Of a stretch of 62,418 nucleotides of DNA, positions 8,451 through 16,932 are shown piece after piece. This DNA comes from Acidimicrobiaceae bacterium (lineage in GTDB: Bacteria; Actinomycetota; Acidimicrobiia; Acidimicrobiales; RAAP-2): contig PMON01000070.1 of assembly GCA_003162395.1 (NCBI GenBank), positions 1 through 62,418 of the forward strand, given 5' to 3'. A program made the position numbers and the translations under genes. Under the pieces are notes generated by a model, which was given only the letters and a program-made list of their open reading frames with translations, made no database searches and was not told where the DNA came from. Position 1 is the first letter of the stretch, and each line of letters opens with the position of its first letter.

Positions 8451-11400
8451 TCACTCTTCCGAACGCTGGTCCTCGATCAGAGTGAGGAGCGAATTTCGTT
8501 GCTGCTCGTGTGGCCACACCTTGCCCCCCAATATGTCACGGAGCCTTCGCCCGCTCATTCCGATTGCGTGAGCCATGGTGTCTACGTCCATGTCCACCTC
8601 CCGCAGCTTCGGAAGGGTGAGCCGATACCATTCGTCCCGATCGTCGTACATGGTGAGACGCTCGTCGGTGTCATCGACGGTCAGCTCACCGGTACGGCGC
8701 TCCTCGATCCGTGTCGATTCTTTACCGATGAGGACGATTTTCCCGACCTCGACGGGACGGCGTCGGAGCAGTCCTTCGGTCACTCGTCGGCACGGCCCGC
8801 CGTCCGGTGCCAGCGACTTCGCTTCTGGGTGTCCTGGGTAGCGCGCGAGCACATCGCCGTAGGAGTCCACGCGTGCGAGTCCTGGTCGGCCGTCGCGGGT
8901 CGTGATCTTGTAGGGAGCGGCGTCGGGGTCGTGGATATTCGTGAACTGCAGCTCCTCCCAGCGCTCGGCGTTCGTCTCAAATGGCGCGACCAGTCGGAAC
9001 CGGGCGCCAACGGGAGCGCCCGCGGGCGGCTTCGCTCCGGCCGCGCAGATTACGAAGTTGAAGGGCTTGACCTGATCTCGGTACGAGCGCCCCTCGTTGA
9101 GGTGGCGGAAGGCTCGCAGCACCGCTGGCGTCGTCACGGTCGTCCGAACCACCATTGGCCGATCGCGCCACGAGGGCAGTTGTTGCTCCTTCCCGAGAAG
9201 TCCACTGAGAACGCTCCGCCACATCTCGACGATCCAGGCGCTCCCCTTCCCATCTGGGTCAGGGCTCAGAAACTGTCCGAGGCCACTCTTGGACGGGAGG
9301 TGGTCGTCGACGAACTCGACCTCTCCTCCGGAGCCAACCGTGTGGAGTGCGTAGCGCTTTGCCGAGACTGCGAGACAAGTGGCAGTGACTTCGAGCTTCA
9401 GGAGATCCGGAACTGCCTCTGCGTCGTAGGGACTGAGCTGCCGGAAGCGCTGTCGGATCTGCTCGACGTCCGAGTAACTCAGGGCCGCGATCGCCTCTGT
9501 GCCGTCAGGGAACCGCCTTGGTCCACCAGGACATGCGACAAATTCGCCGGACTCCGTGGCGACGATTGCCATGCTGTCGGTGTCGCAGAACGCCCACGTG
9601 CCACCGAGGTCGGTGATGCAACGCTCCAACATCGCGAGCATGAGGCGGGCCGCTCCGGTAATGCAGCTCGCGAATGGTGGGAAGCAGTAGCGCCCCGGAT
9701 CTTCGGGGGCTTCGATTCGGTTGAGGAAAGGCTCTTTGCGGCCGTGGACGAGGACCGGCGTCGTCTCACCCTCTCGACGATCCCGCGGGTTGACCTCGCT
9801 GTAGATGCCGTAGGAGCCTGCGTTCACTAGCAGTTTGAGCGAGGCCGACAGTCGGTCGCGCTCCTGTTCCGGGAGCGAGCTACGACGAACACGTTGCCGC
9901 TCTTCGACCATGGCGGCCATCGGATCTCTCACCGAAGGATCGACTTCTAGGGTCCCTCGGACCTTGACCGTTCGCAGTGACGTACTGCCCTTTGGCGTGA
10001 GACGGATGGCACGCAGGATCGTCGGCGCCTTACCGGTCAAGAGCACGGAGGCAACGCAATCCGCGAAGGAGTACCAGAGGGGCTCGCTGGACTTGAGCGG
10101 GGTTACACCGATGCCGAAGGTCTTGCCGTCGAAGGAGGCTCTCACTGGCAAGGTGTCCCATTCGGACAGCACCAGGGCGAACCCGACGAGCGGCGGCCAG
10201 AACTCCGGGTCGAAGCAGTCGCTCAGCTGCACGGCCGCGAGCAGCGCTTGGAGCCACGACGCACATTCTTCGGTTTCGATTGACTCCGCGATCTGCAATC
10301 TGTGCAGATCCATGAGCGCGTCGACAGTGGGGTACATCGACGTGAAGTCCACGAGCTGGATCGGCACCGACGTGCGACGGACCCGACACTCCGCGCGCCC
10401 GCCGAAGAACGCCGACATCGCAAACCCGAGAACGTCCGGGGGGAAGTCCCGGTGACGGTCCAACAAGGGCGCGATCCCCATTGCCGCGAGGTAGGCCTTA
10501 GAGAGCGATGCGGGCGAGAAGGCCTTCTCTGGCGGGAGATTGATCGGATGACGACGAAGCTCCTCCATGAGGGCTTCGTAGAGGCGCATGGTCGCAACAA
10601 CGTCCTGGCGGTTGTAGTCGATGTAGTCCGAAGTGATCGGACCACCGTGCCCCTCGACCTTGGCTTTGCCTTCGACGCCGAACGCGTCGCAGGCGCGTGC
10701 GAGCGAGTACGTCTCACCGGTCAGGGCGAAGGCAAGCGTGCCGCAGTCAACGAACAGACCGCGCCAGGCGTAGTTTGGATCCGGTAACCCGTCGTCCGCG
10801 TCCAGCGGGATGAGGTCGTCGTCGTCGGGACTCATCGGCTTCGAGAAGGACATGAAGGCACCTTTGCCCGAGAGGCTCTTGACGATGAGCCTCGGCCGCT
10901 GCCTTCGCTCTCGATGTGAGGCGTCGCGGCCGCGCCAGAGGATGAACGAGAATCCGCCGAATCCATCGCCACCTCGTGCCTCGGTAACTCCGACGGCGAG
11001 TCGCGAGAGGTCAAAGGGAAGATTGAAGCCGACCATCCTCGCGCGCGCCTTGTAGACGGCTCGATAGAACACCTTTTCGACGAACTCAGAGCGCGAGAGC
11101 AGTTCGAGCGGTCGGTCTCGCTCCGAGGAGGCCCGGTGCGAGTGGGCGTACTGGTGAAGCGTGGCGAAGCCCTCGGGATCCGTCGTGGCGAGGTCGTCGT
11201 CGTAGAACAGACCTTCGGAGACACACACCAACCGGTCAGGATCGTTGCGGCAGTACCGCCAGCACCCGAACGTGAGCGCCTGAGCTTCATCCGTCGTCGT
11301 CTCGGTGTCGATGATGAGCACGTGCGACGGCTCGGGCACCCGGCGCCGCGCGCGGACCGCGCTGCGTTTTGGAGTGGCGCCACTCTTGGAGCGCGACCCG

Positions 11401-11465
11401 CGCTTCCTTGGTGTCTGGGGCTCTGCCCAGACCCGCTGCGCGATCGGGAGCACGTCCCCCTTCAT
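8451..11465 (-). CDS. Family B DNA polymerase of the casposon
   Basis: The 1004-residue protein has a complete set of family B motifs. The 3'-5' exonuclease has Exo I IDTETT (D53, E55), Exo II FNLPFD (D152) and Exo III YNRQD (Y284, D288). The polymerase has motif A DFTSMYP (373-379), motif B KLLVNAGSYG (544-553) and motif C CDTDS (627-631). It should therefore replicate or repair element DNA with proofreading, the role proposed for polymerases of self-synthesising transposons. Whether it is protein-primed was not settled by eye. The ATG at 11465 overlaps the upstream HNH stop by four bases (ATGA), which favours it over the ATG at 11489. Some 120 residues at the C-terminus, after motif C and the thumb, are unassigned. 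Confidence 0.92.
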   Translation of the reverse strand: MKGDVLPIAQRVWAEPQTPRKRGSRSKSGATPKRSAVRARRRVPEPSHVLIIDTETTTDEAQALTFGCWRYCRNDPDRLVCVSEGLFYDDDLATTDPEGFATLHQYAHSHRASSERDRPLELLSRSEFVEKVFYRAVYKARARMVGFNLPFDLSRLAVGVTEARGGDGFGGFSFILWRGRDASHRERRQRPRLIVKSLSGKGAFMSFSKPMSPDDDDLIPLDADDGLPDPNYAWRGLFVDCGTLAFALTGETYSLARACDAFGVEGKAKVEGHGGPITSDYIDYNRQDVVATMRLYEALMEELRRHPINLPPEKAFSPASLSKAYLAAMGIAPLLDRHRDFPPDVLGFAMSAFFGGRAECRVRRTSVPIQLVDFTSMYPTVDALMDLHRLQIAESIETEECASWLQALLAAVQLSDCFDPEFWPPLVGFALVLSEWDTLPVRASFDGKTFGIGVTPLKSSEPLWYSFADCVASVLLTGKAPTILRAIRLTPKGSTSLRTVKVRGTLEVDPSVRDPMAAMVEERQRVRRSSLPEQERDRLSASLKLLVNAGSYGIYSEVNPRDRREGETTPVLVHGRKEPFLNRIEAPEDPGRYCFPPFASCITGAARLMLAMLERCITDLGGTWAFCDTDSMAIVATESGEFVACPGGPRRFPDGTEAIAALSYSDVEQIRQRFRQLSPYDAEAVPDLLKLEVTATCLAVSAKRYALHTVGSGGEVEFVDDHLPSKSGLGQFLSPDPDGKGSAWIVEMWRSVLSGLLGKEQQLPSWRDRPMVVRTTVTTPAVLRAFRHLNEGRSYRDQVKPFNFVICAAGAKPPAGAPVGARFRLVAPFETNAERWEELQFTNIHDPDAAPYKITTRDGRPGLARVDSYGDVLARYPGHPEAKSLAPDGGPCRRVTEGLLRRRPVEVGKIVLIGKESTRIEERRTGELTVDDTDERLTMYDDRDEWYRLTLPKLREVDMDVDTMAHAIGMSGRRLRDILGGKVWPHEQQRNSLLTLIEDQRSEE

Positions 11466-11929
11466 GGCATTCCCGGAAAGAGGCGCCATCCCGCGGCATG
11501 CACGTCAAGGCAGGCGACGGCAGCCAAGATCCCCGCGGCCCAGAAGTAGCAGGACTTCGCAAGCAGCTCGAAGAAACTGCCGAGCGACCTCAGCCCGAGT
11601 GCGATCCGCTCCAGGAGCGATGGCTCGGCTCCGGGCGGCAGCGCCCCGACATCGAGCTGAGCGATGGTGGCCTTCCAGTGGCAGTTCCGGCACAAGACGA
11701 TCACCGTCTCTGGATCGTTGTGCTGGCCAGCCGCATGGTGCAGTTCAAGCAGCGACTTCGGGCGCTTTACAAGCGAGAGGGTCGACGGTTCGGTCTCGCC
11801 GCAAAGTGCGCACGCCGCGTCCGCGGGCAGTCGTCGGAGCTGGCGTTGCCTTCGAGCTGACGTCCCGATCGGGTCCGGGTCGGGATCCGGTTCGCGACCA
11901 GGTCCGTTCGATTGGCTCTTGTCAGACAT
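11462..11929 (-). CDS. Small HNH-motif protein with C-terminal hydrophobic segment
   Basis: The 155-residue protein has a Pro/Asp-rich start (PDPDPDP), then CALCG, ELHHAAGQH and VLCRNCHWK. This is the Cys pair, His pair and Cys pair of an HNH nuclease fold, with zinc-binding cysteines at about 40-43 and 79-82. The last 50 residues include a hydrophobic stretch (FFELLAKSCYFWAAGILAAV) that could be a membrane helix. It overlaps its neighbours by 8 bp upstream and 4 bp downstream within the casposon operon. Its substrate is unknown. A nuclease acting with the polymerase or ParB-like protein is an inference from position only. Confidence 0.75.
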   Translation of the reverse strand: MSDKSQSNGPGREPDPDPDPIGTSARRQRQLRRLPADAACALCGETEPSTLSLVKRPKSLLELHHAAGQHNDPETVIVLCRNCHWKATIAQLDVGALPPGAEPSLLERIALGLRSLGSFFELLAKSCYFWAAGILAAVACLDVHAAGWRLFPGMP

Positions 11930-12440
11930 AGATGTCCTCCACGTCGAGTTCTCCTTGGCTCAGGTACTCCTCGATCTGGTCGGGATCACTCGCAAGCTCG
12001 ATACCCCCTGCACGCTTGCCAACGAACGGTGCAAGTACGTCCACGTCCCCGATCGAGCCGAACAGCCGGATTGCGTTCCAGTGGCGGCCGATGAGCGAGC
12101 GGACCCTTGACCCACGCGTGTCGATGTCGACGACGCCATTCACCGAGAGGACCGACATCCGCTGGTAGCTGCGGTCAGATGGCGTCGCGGAGTACCTTCC
12201 GCCATCCTTGACGAGCAATTCGGACGCGTAACGCTTGACGATCGCGGGCGTGGTTCCCGCGTCAGCGGCTGCGGCGCTGAGGGAGAGACCTCGATCTCGC
12301 ATACCCGACGTCACGGCGTCATATGCGCGGTGTCGGTCTTCGCGCTCAGACCGCGAGAGACTCTCGAAGTCACGTCGCCCCCGAACGTGCACTCCGGTTG
12401 CCACGCTCCGTGATCGTGCTCGGGGCTTTCGTGGGCTCAT
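11922..12440 (-). CDS. Unrecognised casposon operon protein with probable HTH
   Basis: I do not recognise the family of this 172-residue protein. The N-terminus is basic (Arg/Lys-rich). A likely helix-turn-helix lies around residues 45-75 (GLSLSAAAADAGTTPAIVKRY), suggesting DNA binding. The C-terminus is acidic (ELDVEDIYV). Its ATG overlaps the ParB-like stop by four bases and its stop overlaps the small HNH gene, so it is translated as part of the casposon operon. A role as a DNA-binding accessory to replication, transposition or regulation is inferred from context. Confidence 0.6.
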   Translation of the reverse strand: MSPRKPRARSRSVATGVHVRGRRDFESLSRSEREDRHRAYDAVTSGMRDRGLSLSAAAADAGTTPAIVKRYASELLVKDGGRYSATPSDRSYQRMSVLSVNGVVDIDTRGSRVRSLIGRHWNAIRLFGSIGDVDVLAPFVGKRAGGIELASDPDQIEEYLSQGELDVEDIYV

Positions 12441-13144
12441 GACGACCCCTCAGTGAGTACGTCAACGGCTCGGTCGACCCACGCTTTGAATCGCTGCGCC
12501 TCGGACAGCGCTGCGTCGGCGTAGCGATCAGTGAAGGCGCCCGCGAGGTGCTTACCCATCCGCTTCGGTACGAGCATGTCGAGCAGTCCTTTGGCGTCTT
12601 CCAGGCGTGCGAGTTGCGAGACAAGGCGACGGGCGACGTCGTCCGCACTCGGGCCGTGCGGATAGGTGCCTGTATCGCTCGTCTCCTCCGTCCGCTCCTT
12701 CTCGTGTTCAGCGAGCTGCACCCAGCGATCGACCGAGGAGTGCGCGACGCCGACCAAGCGGGCTACTTCACGTCGGCTGAGGTCAGGTCTCGTCGAGACG
12801 AGTTTCAGAGCCGCCAGGTGTCGCTCCTCACGATTGAGTGGGAGTGAGGAAGTAGTCGCAGTTTCGAGCGCTCGACGGAACGCGACGTCCTCGGGTCGCT
12901 CGTCGCCGACCGGCTGCATCAGCACGACATCGATCTCCTTGAGACCGGCGCGCTTCGCACCGAAGAATCGGTGCATCCCGTCGACGAGCAGGTAACGGCC
13001 ATCCGGAAGCGCCACGACCTCCAGGGCGGGCAAGCTCCCGCCCTCTCTGTAGATGGCCTCGAAGATCCCGCACCGCTCCTCGTTGAGACCGAACCGGGGC
13101 CAAGAGGACCGCACGTAGAAGACGAGCGAGAGGAGCACCTTCAT
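12437..13144 (-). CDS. ParB-like N-terminal domain protein
   Basis: The 235-residue protein carries a ParB/Srx-type domain at about 25-85, with the pattern LPDGRYLLVDGMHRFFGAKR (the G-x-H-R motif that in ParB proteins binds a nucleotide). An HTH follows at about 105-145 (LSRREVARLVGVAHSSVDRW). Such proteins bind DNA, and related forms act as partition proteins, nucleases or regulators on mobile elements. The ATG at 13144 overlaps the upstream HTH gene's stop by four bases, which decides the start over longer readings. It sits second in the casposon operon. It could help replication or segregation of element DNA, or regulate the operon; this is inference. Confidence 0.8.
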   Translation of the reverse strand: MKVLLSLVFYVRSSWPRFGLNEERCGIFEAIYREGGSLPALEVVALPDGRYLLVDGMHRFFGAKRAGLKEIDVVLMQPVGDERPEDVAFRRALETATTSSLPLNREERHLAALKLVSTRPDLSRREVARLVGVAHSSVDRWVQLAEHEKERTEETSDTGTYPHGPSADDVARRLVSQLARLEDAKGLLDMLVPKRMGKHLAGAFTDRYADAALSEAQRFKAWVDRAVDVLTEGSS

Positions 13145-13344
13145 CGTTCGCCCCCCGCAGGGAACCGGCCGAGCGTTGCTCGGCTGGCCGCGAAGCGTTC
13201 GACCGTGTCGAGCCGCCAAAGACGGCCCAGCTCGGTGAACTCATCAGGTGGGAGCACTCCGGCGCGAGCCAGCTGCCTGACCCGTTCTACCGAGAGTTCG
13301 AGCCGCCGAGCGACCTGGGAACTGGTGAGCATCTGTATGGGCAT
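13141..13344 (-). CDS. Excisionase/MerR-type helix-turn-helix protein
   Basis: This is a 67-residue DNA-binding protein of the winged-HTH type found in excisionases and MerR N-termini: LTSSQVARRLELSVERVRQL followed by a short wing (GVLPPDEFTELGRLWRL). It is the first gene of the seven-gene casposon operon and is read from a short divergent promoter region. That position suits a regulator of the operon or of transposition. The ATG at 13344 lies a few bases after a TAGAGT -10-like hexamer and may be leaderless. An ATG four codons further in, at 13332, is possible. Confidence 0.78.
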   Translation of the reverse strand: MPIQMLTSSQVARRLELSVERVRQLARAGVLPPDEFTELGRLWRLDTVERFAASRATLGRFPAGGER

Positions 13345-13416
13345 GAACTCTAGGAAAGCCTATGTGGGCAACAGATTCCAGTCTCCCGGACCACGAAGTT
13401 GGTGTAGCATGAATTT
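13345..13416. promoter_or_regulatory. Divergent promoter region of the casposon
   Basis: These 72 bases separate the leftward replication/restriction operon from the rightward regulator-cas1 arm. Rightward, TAGCAT (13405-13410) lies six bases before the GTG at 13417, as expected for a leaderless transcript. Leftward, TAGAGT lies two bases before the ATG at 13344. Neither start has a clear ribosome binding site. Both flanking genes encode HTH proteins that could bind here. Confidence 0.5.
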
Positions 13417-14298
13417 GTGGGCGTGACCAGCGAAGAGATGCTCCAAGCGGCAAGGGATGCCGGGTACAAGAACGTGTCGAAGCGCTTGCTGATCGACTGG
13501 ACGGAACTGGGACTGCTCGACACTCCAGAGCGAACAGGACGCGGCCCTGGCGGAGGGAGCGGATCGCGCTTCGAATTTCCCGACGCCCAGAGAGAGCTGT
13601 TCCTCTCGATCCTTCAGCACCGAGGCGGGCTCAAGCACGTCGCGGGGCTCGCGTCGCTTCCCGTCAGTGCCTGGCTCTACTGGGGTGACGAGTGGGTGCC
13701 ACTGCGACAGGTACGCAAGGCACTGATGACCTGGTGGGGTCGCGGCGGACATCTCCAGTCACTCCGAAAGACGAGGGATCTTGCAGAGCGTTTCGTCGAC
13801 GTACTGGTCGCCGATCAGGCGTCAAAGGCAAAGCGCAAGCGACTCGTCGACGAGATCACCTCATCCATGGATTCACAGCACTACGACGTGGCGAAGATCA
13901 CACCACTCGTCGAGGACGTGCTCGCCTCCTTACCCGGAGGACACTGGGGGCCATTTCAGATGGGCACTCAAGAAGCCGTCGATCTCTTGCGCGCGATGTC
14001 CGTCGCCATCGAGCACTACGACGAGTTCTCCGATGGTGCCTTCTACGAGGCAAGGGCGAGAATTCGCCAGAATGCACTCGCCTACTTCCGTGACCAGCCG
14101 CAGATGACTGAACACCGTGTCTGGGGGCACTGGTTCAACGAGATGAGCTTCCAGGACCTGATCAATCGCGCCTGCGCGGACCTGCTCATCAGTCTCGGGT
14201 TCATGCGCATCGCCATTGACTACGGACGAACGCTGCCCACCATCGAGCTTCAACGCTGGACGAGACCGCCGGAGGAATTGCTCAGACGAATCACGTAG
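13417..14298 (+). CDS. MerR-like HTH protein upstream of cas1
   Basis: The 293-residue protein begins with a MerR-like helix-turn-helix region (SEEMLQAARDAGY...LLIDWTELGLL, residues 5-33) and a Gly-rich wing (RTGRGPGGGSGSRFEFPD). The rest is mostly helical and contains many Trp and Asp/Glu residues, with no catalytic motif I recognise. It reads toward cas1, 66 bp away, from an apparently leaderless GTG; a second GTG lies two codons further on. It is probably a DNA-binding regulator or targeting accessory of the element. That role is inferred from the HTH and the position. Confidence 0.65.
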   Translation: MGVTSEEMLQAARDAGYKNVSKRLLIDWTELGLLDTPERTGRGPGGGSGSRFEFPDAQRELFLSILQHRGGLKHVAGLASLPVSAWLYWGDEWVPLRQVRKALMTWWGRGGHLQSLRKTRDLAERFVDVLVADQASKAKRKRLVDEITSSMDSQHYDVAKITPLVEDVLASLPGGHWGPFQMGTQEAVDLLRAMSVAIEHYDEFSDGAFYEARARIRQNALAYFRDQPQMTEHRVWGHWFNEMSFQDLINRACADLLISLGFMRIAIDYGRTLPTIELQRWTRPPEELLRRIT

Positions 14299-14310
14299 CA
14301 ACAAGGTAAA

Positions 14311-14339
14311 GCCCCCGCGCCGCTGGTACGGCCGGGGGC
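14311..14339 (+). terminator. GC-rich hairpin before cas1 (terminator or attenuator)
   Basis: GCCCCCG at 14311-14317 pairs exactly with CGGGGGC at 14333-14339, with a further CCG/CGG pairing inside the loop. No T-run follows, so termination is not certain. It lies in the 66-bp gap between the MerR-like gene and cas1 and could lower read-through into cas1. Confidence 0.5.
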
Positions 14340-14364
14340 ATGGCCCAAAGGAGGGGTTAGCTCC

Positions 14365-16011
14365 ATGGACGAGAAGAACGTATCAAGGGATTACGAGACG
14401 TCGGTGCTCGCACTCATGTTCGCGAGGAAGCCTGAGAACCCGGCCGTCTGTGTCGTGGACGGTGTCGGTGCCAACCTCAGCACCGAAGCGGGTCGGCTGA
14501 TCGTCCGCGATGGGATCGGCAGGTCGCGGAGAACCCGCGCCTACACCCGAGCCACCCACCAGCTCGCGAGAGTCGTCGTACTTGCGAGGTCCGGATCATT
14601 GACGATCGATGCAGTGCGATGGCTCGATGGCGCAGGCGTCGGGTGGGTCGTCATCGACACGAAGTCTCAAGAGGTGTTGTTGGCGTCGTCTCACACGTCA
14701 GTCGACGAACCGCGGCTACGGCGCGCTCAGGCACTAGCCCTCAGCACTGAAGTTGGAATGGAAGTCGCTCAGCGACTCATCCACCACAAGCTCATAGGTC
14801 AGTCGGCGGTTGCTCGCATAGACTTGGGGGCTCCTAGTGCCGCAGACTCGATCGACGACCTCGCCGGTCGACTGGCCGATTCGGCCACTCTTGAGGAAGT
14901 CCGACAGCTCGAAGCCGCAGCCGCGAACGTCTACTGGAATGCATGGTCAGCCGTTCTAGTGGAATTCGTAAAGCGAGACAGAGAGCGAGTGCCCGACAAC
15001 TGGGTGGGCTTCGATGGCCGGAAATCCGCCATCGGCCCGTACTCCGCGAGGAACGCGACGGACCCGTTGAACGCGTTGTTGAACTACTCCTACAAGTTGC
15101 TCGAAGCAGAGGGCACGCTCGCGGCGCGTGCGGTGGGGCTCGATCCCGGAATGGGCATCCTTCACGCCGACATGCGGGGGCGGCAGAGCCTCGTACTCGA
15201 CTTGATGGAGGCAGCTCGGCCGATCGCGGACCGTCACGTCCTACGGCTTGCTAAGGCGCACCCGATGCGCTGGAGAGACTTCAAGGAGGACGAGCGAGGT
15301 GTGGTGCGGGTGCTTCCGCCGCTGTCTCACCGACTGGCCGAAGCAATGCCGTCGTACGCAGCGGCGATGGGTCCAATCGTGCAAGAAGTCGCTGACGTAT
15401 TCGCAGCGAGTAGTCCATACGACGTCACCCTCCCTCGGGTGTGGGTGCAGGAACGGCACCGCGAGATCTCCCGAAAGCCACACACACTCTCATCGGGTAA
15501 GACGTTCGGAGGGAGCGGTCCTGGTGTAATCGGTGTGGTCCCAAGGAAGACACAAAGACAGCGGCCGCAGCCTGCTCGGCAGGATCCAGCTCTCCCAGAT
15601 CCCGTGTGCAAGATGTGTGGGAGGACACTCCCCTCGGAGCCTGACCGAAGAGGCACGCGGGCGCGGTACTGCACCGACTGCACTCCAGAGCGTCGGGCCG
15701 AGATTGGCCGAATGATCCAGGCAGTCCCTAAGCAGCGTCGTGTAACCACTCCTGAAACGACGGCCCGACGGGTCGCTGCCAATCGTTCGCGACGGATCGG
15801 CCAACTTGCGTGGGAGAAGGAGCACGCTGGAGAAGCGTTCGATCGGTCTTGGTACATCGATCACGTCCTTCCAGGCATCCGAGCGCTCAGCCTCACGTCG
15901 ATCGCCAAGGCAGTGGGTATTTCGACGTCTGCCGCCTCCAAAATCCGATCCGGCCAGCGAGTGCCGCACCCTCGGTGGTGGAAGATCTTGCGCGACATCG
16001 GATCTGAATAA
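14365..16011 (+). CDS. cas1: Solo Cas1 integrase (casposase) with C-terminal zinc ribbon and HTH
   Basis: The 548-residue protein has the Cas1 catalytic core: LLNYSYKLLEAE (metal ligand E249), GLDPGMGILH (H267) and LVLDLMEAARP (D279, E282). All expected ligands are present, so it should be active. After the Cas1 fold, at about residue 370, comes a linker, a zinc ribbon (C415xxC418, C436xxC439) and a C-terminal HTH ending near SKIRSGQRVPHPRWW. C-terminal DNA-binding extensions are a feature of casposases and probably recognise the element ends. In CRISPR systems Cas1 inserts spacers together with Cas2; no cas2 or array is present here. It should therefore integrate the element itself, generating the 15-bp target duplication. 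AAAGGAGG lies about ten bases before the ATG. Confidence 0.93.
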   Translation: MDEKNVSRDYETSVLALMFARKPENPAVCVVDGVGANLSTEAGRLIVRDGIGRSRRTRAYTRATHQLARVVVLARSGSLTIDAVRWLDGAGVGWVVIDTKSQEVLLASSHTSVDEPRLRRAQALALSTEVGMEVAQRLIHHKLIGQSAVARIDLGAPSAADSIDDLAGRLADSATLEEVRQLEAAAANVYWNAWSAVLVEFVKRDRERVPDNWVGFDGRKSAIGPYSARNATDPLNALLNYSYKLLEAEGTLAARAVGLDPGMGILHADMRGRQSLVLDLMEAARPIADRHVLRLAKAHPMRWRDFKEDERGVVRVLPPLSHRLAEAMPSYAAAMGPIVQEVADVFAASSPYDVTLPRVWVQERHREISRKPHTLSSGKTFGGSGPGVIGVVPRKTQRQRPQPARQDPALPDPVCKMCGRTLPSEPDRRGTRARYCTDCTPERRAEIGRMIQAVPKQRRVTTPETTARRVAANRSRRIGQLAWEKEHAGEAFDRSWYIDHVLPGIRALSLTSIAKAVGISTSAASKIRSGQRVPHPRWWKILRDIGSE

Positions 16012-16051
16012 GTCGCGATTCCTAACCGTCTGTCACCTAACCTTTGTCAAA

Positions 16052-16900
16052 GTGTCGGAACGGTCGAGCATTGAGTGGACCGAGGCCACGTGGAACCCAA
16101 CCACGGGCTGTGATCAGACCTCCCCAGGTTGCGACCACTGTTACGCGCTCACCTTGGCGCGACGCCTCAAGGCCATGGGCAATCGTCGATATCAAAACGA
16201 CGGAGAAGCTGCAACGTCCGGCCCGGGATTCGGGCTCACCCTTCATCAGGATCTGCTGTCGCTCCCGCACCGATGGAAGTCTCCGCGGACAATATTTGTG
16301 AATTCAATGAGCGATCTCTTCCACAAGGAAGTACCCGACGGCTACATCGTTGATGTCTTCAATGTCATGGCTGAAACGCCGCGCCACACGTATCAGGTAC
16401 TAACAAAGCGATCGCAGAGACTTGCCAAACTGGCACCAAAGCTCCAGTGGAGCGACAATGTTTGGATGGGCGTGTCGGTAGAGCTGGACAGTTATTGCTT
16501 CCGTGTTCGGCACCTTCAGCAATGCCCAGCGACCGTGCGCTTTGTTTCAGCTGAACCCCTTCTGGGGCCGCTTCCAAGCTTGGACCTACAAGGGCTGGAT
16601 TGGGTGATTGCTGGCGGAGAGTCTGGTCACGGTGCTCGACCAATGCATCCCTCATGGGCTCGCGAGCTGCGGGACCGCTGCACCGACGAGGGCGTTGCCT
16701 TCTTCTTCAAGCAGTGGGGATCATGGGCTCCGGACCCAGAGCGCGGAGCCAGAGCTGTTGCTGTAGATGGATCGCTCGTTGACGCCGAGGCACTTAGAGG
16801 CGTTCCAGGTGCGCCGGTACGGATTCGTCGGGTCACGAAGAAGGCGGCTGGTCGGAAACTCGATGGACGAACTTGGGACGAGATGCCACAACTGGCGTAG
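16052..16900 (+). CDS. DUF5131 family (phage Gp37/Gp68-like) three-cysteine protein
   Basis: The 282-residue protein has the family signature: IEWTEATWNPTTGC at residues 6-19, followed by a CDQTSPGCDHCYA cluster giving three close cysteines that probably bind a metal cluster. Further family blocks are IFVNSMSDLFH, VLTKRSQR, MGVSVE and WVIAGGESG. The biochemical function is not established. It forms a recognised gene pair with TcmP, named for being the partner of this three-Cys-motif protein, and TcmP follows here after 32 bp. The start is a GTG at 16052, 40 bp after cas1, without a strong ribosome binding site. It is presumed cargo of the casposon, possibly defensive. Confidence 0.88.
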   Translation: MSERSSIEWTEATWNPTTGCDQTSPGCDHCYALTLARRLKAMGNRRYQNDGEAATSGPGFGLTLHQDLLSLPHRWKSPRTIFVNSMSDLFHKEVPDGYIVDVFNVMAETPRHTYQVLTKRSQRLAKLAPKLQWSDNVWMGVSVELDSYCFRVRHLQQCPATVRFVSAEPLLGPLPSLDLQGLDWVIAGGESGHGARPMHPSWARELRDRCTDEGVAFFFKQWGSWAPDPERGARAVAVDGSLVDAEALRGVPGAPVRIRRVTKKAAGRKLDGRTWDEMPQLA

Positions 16901-16932
16901 AGCCCAAGCAATTAGCAAGGTGTGCAGTCACG

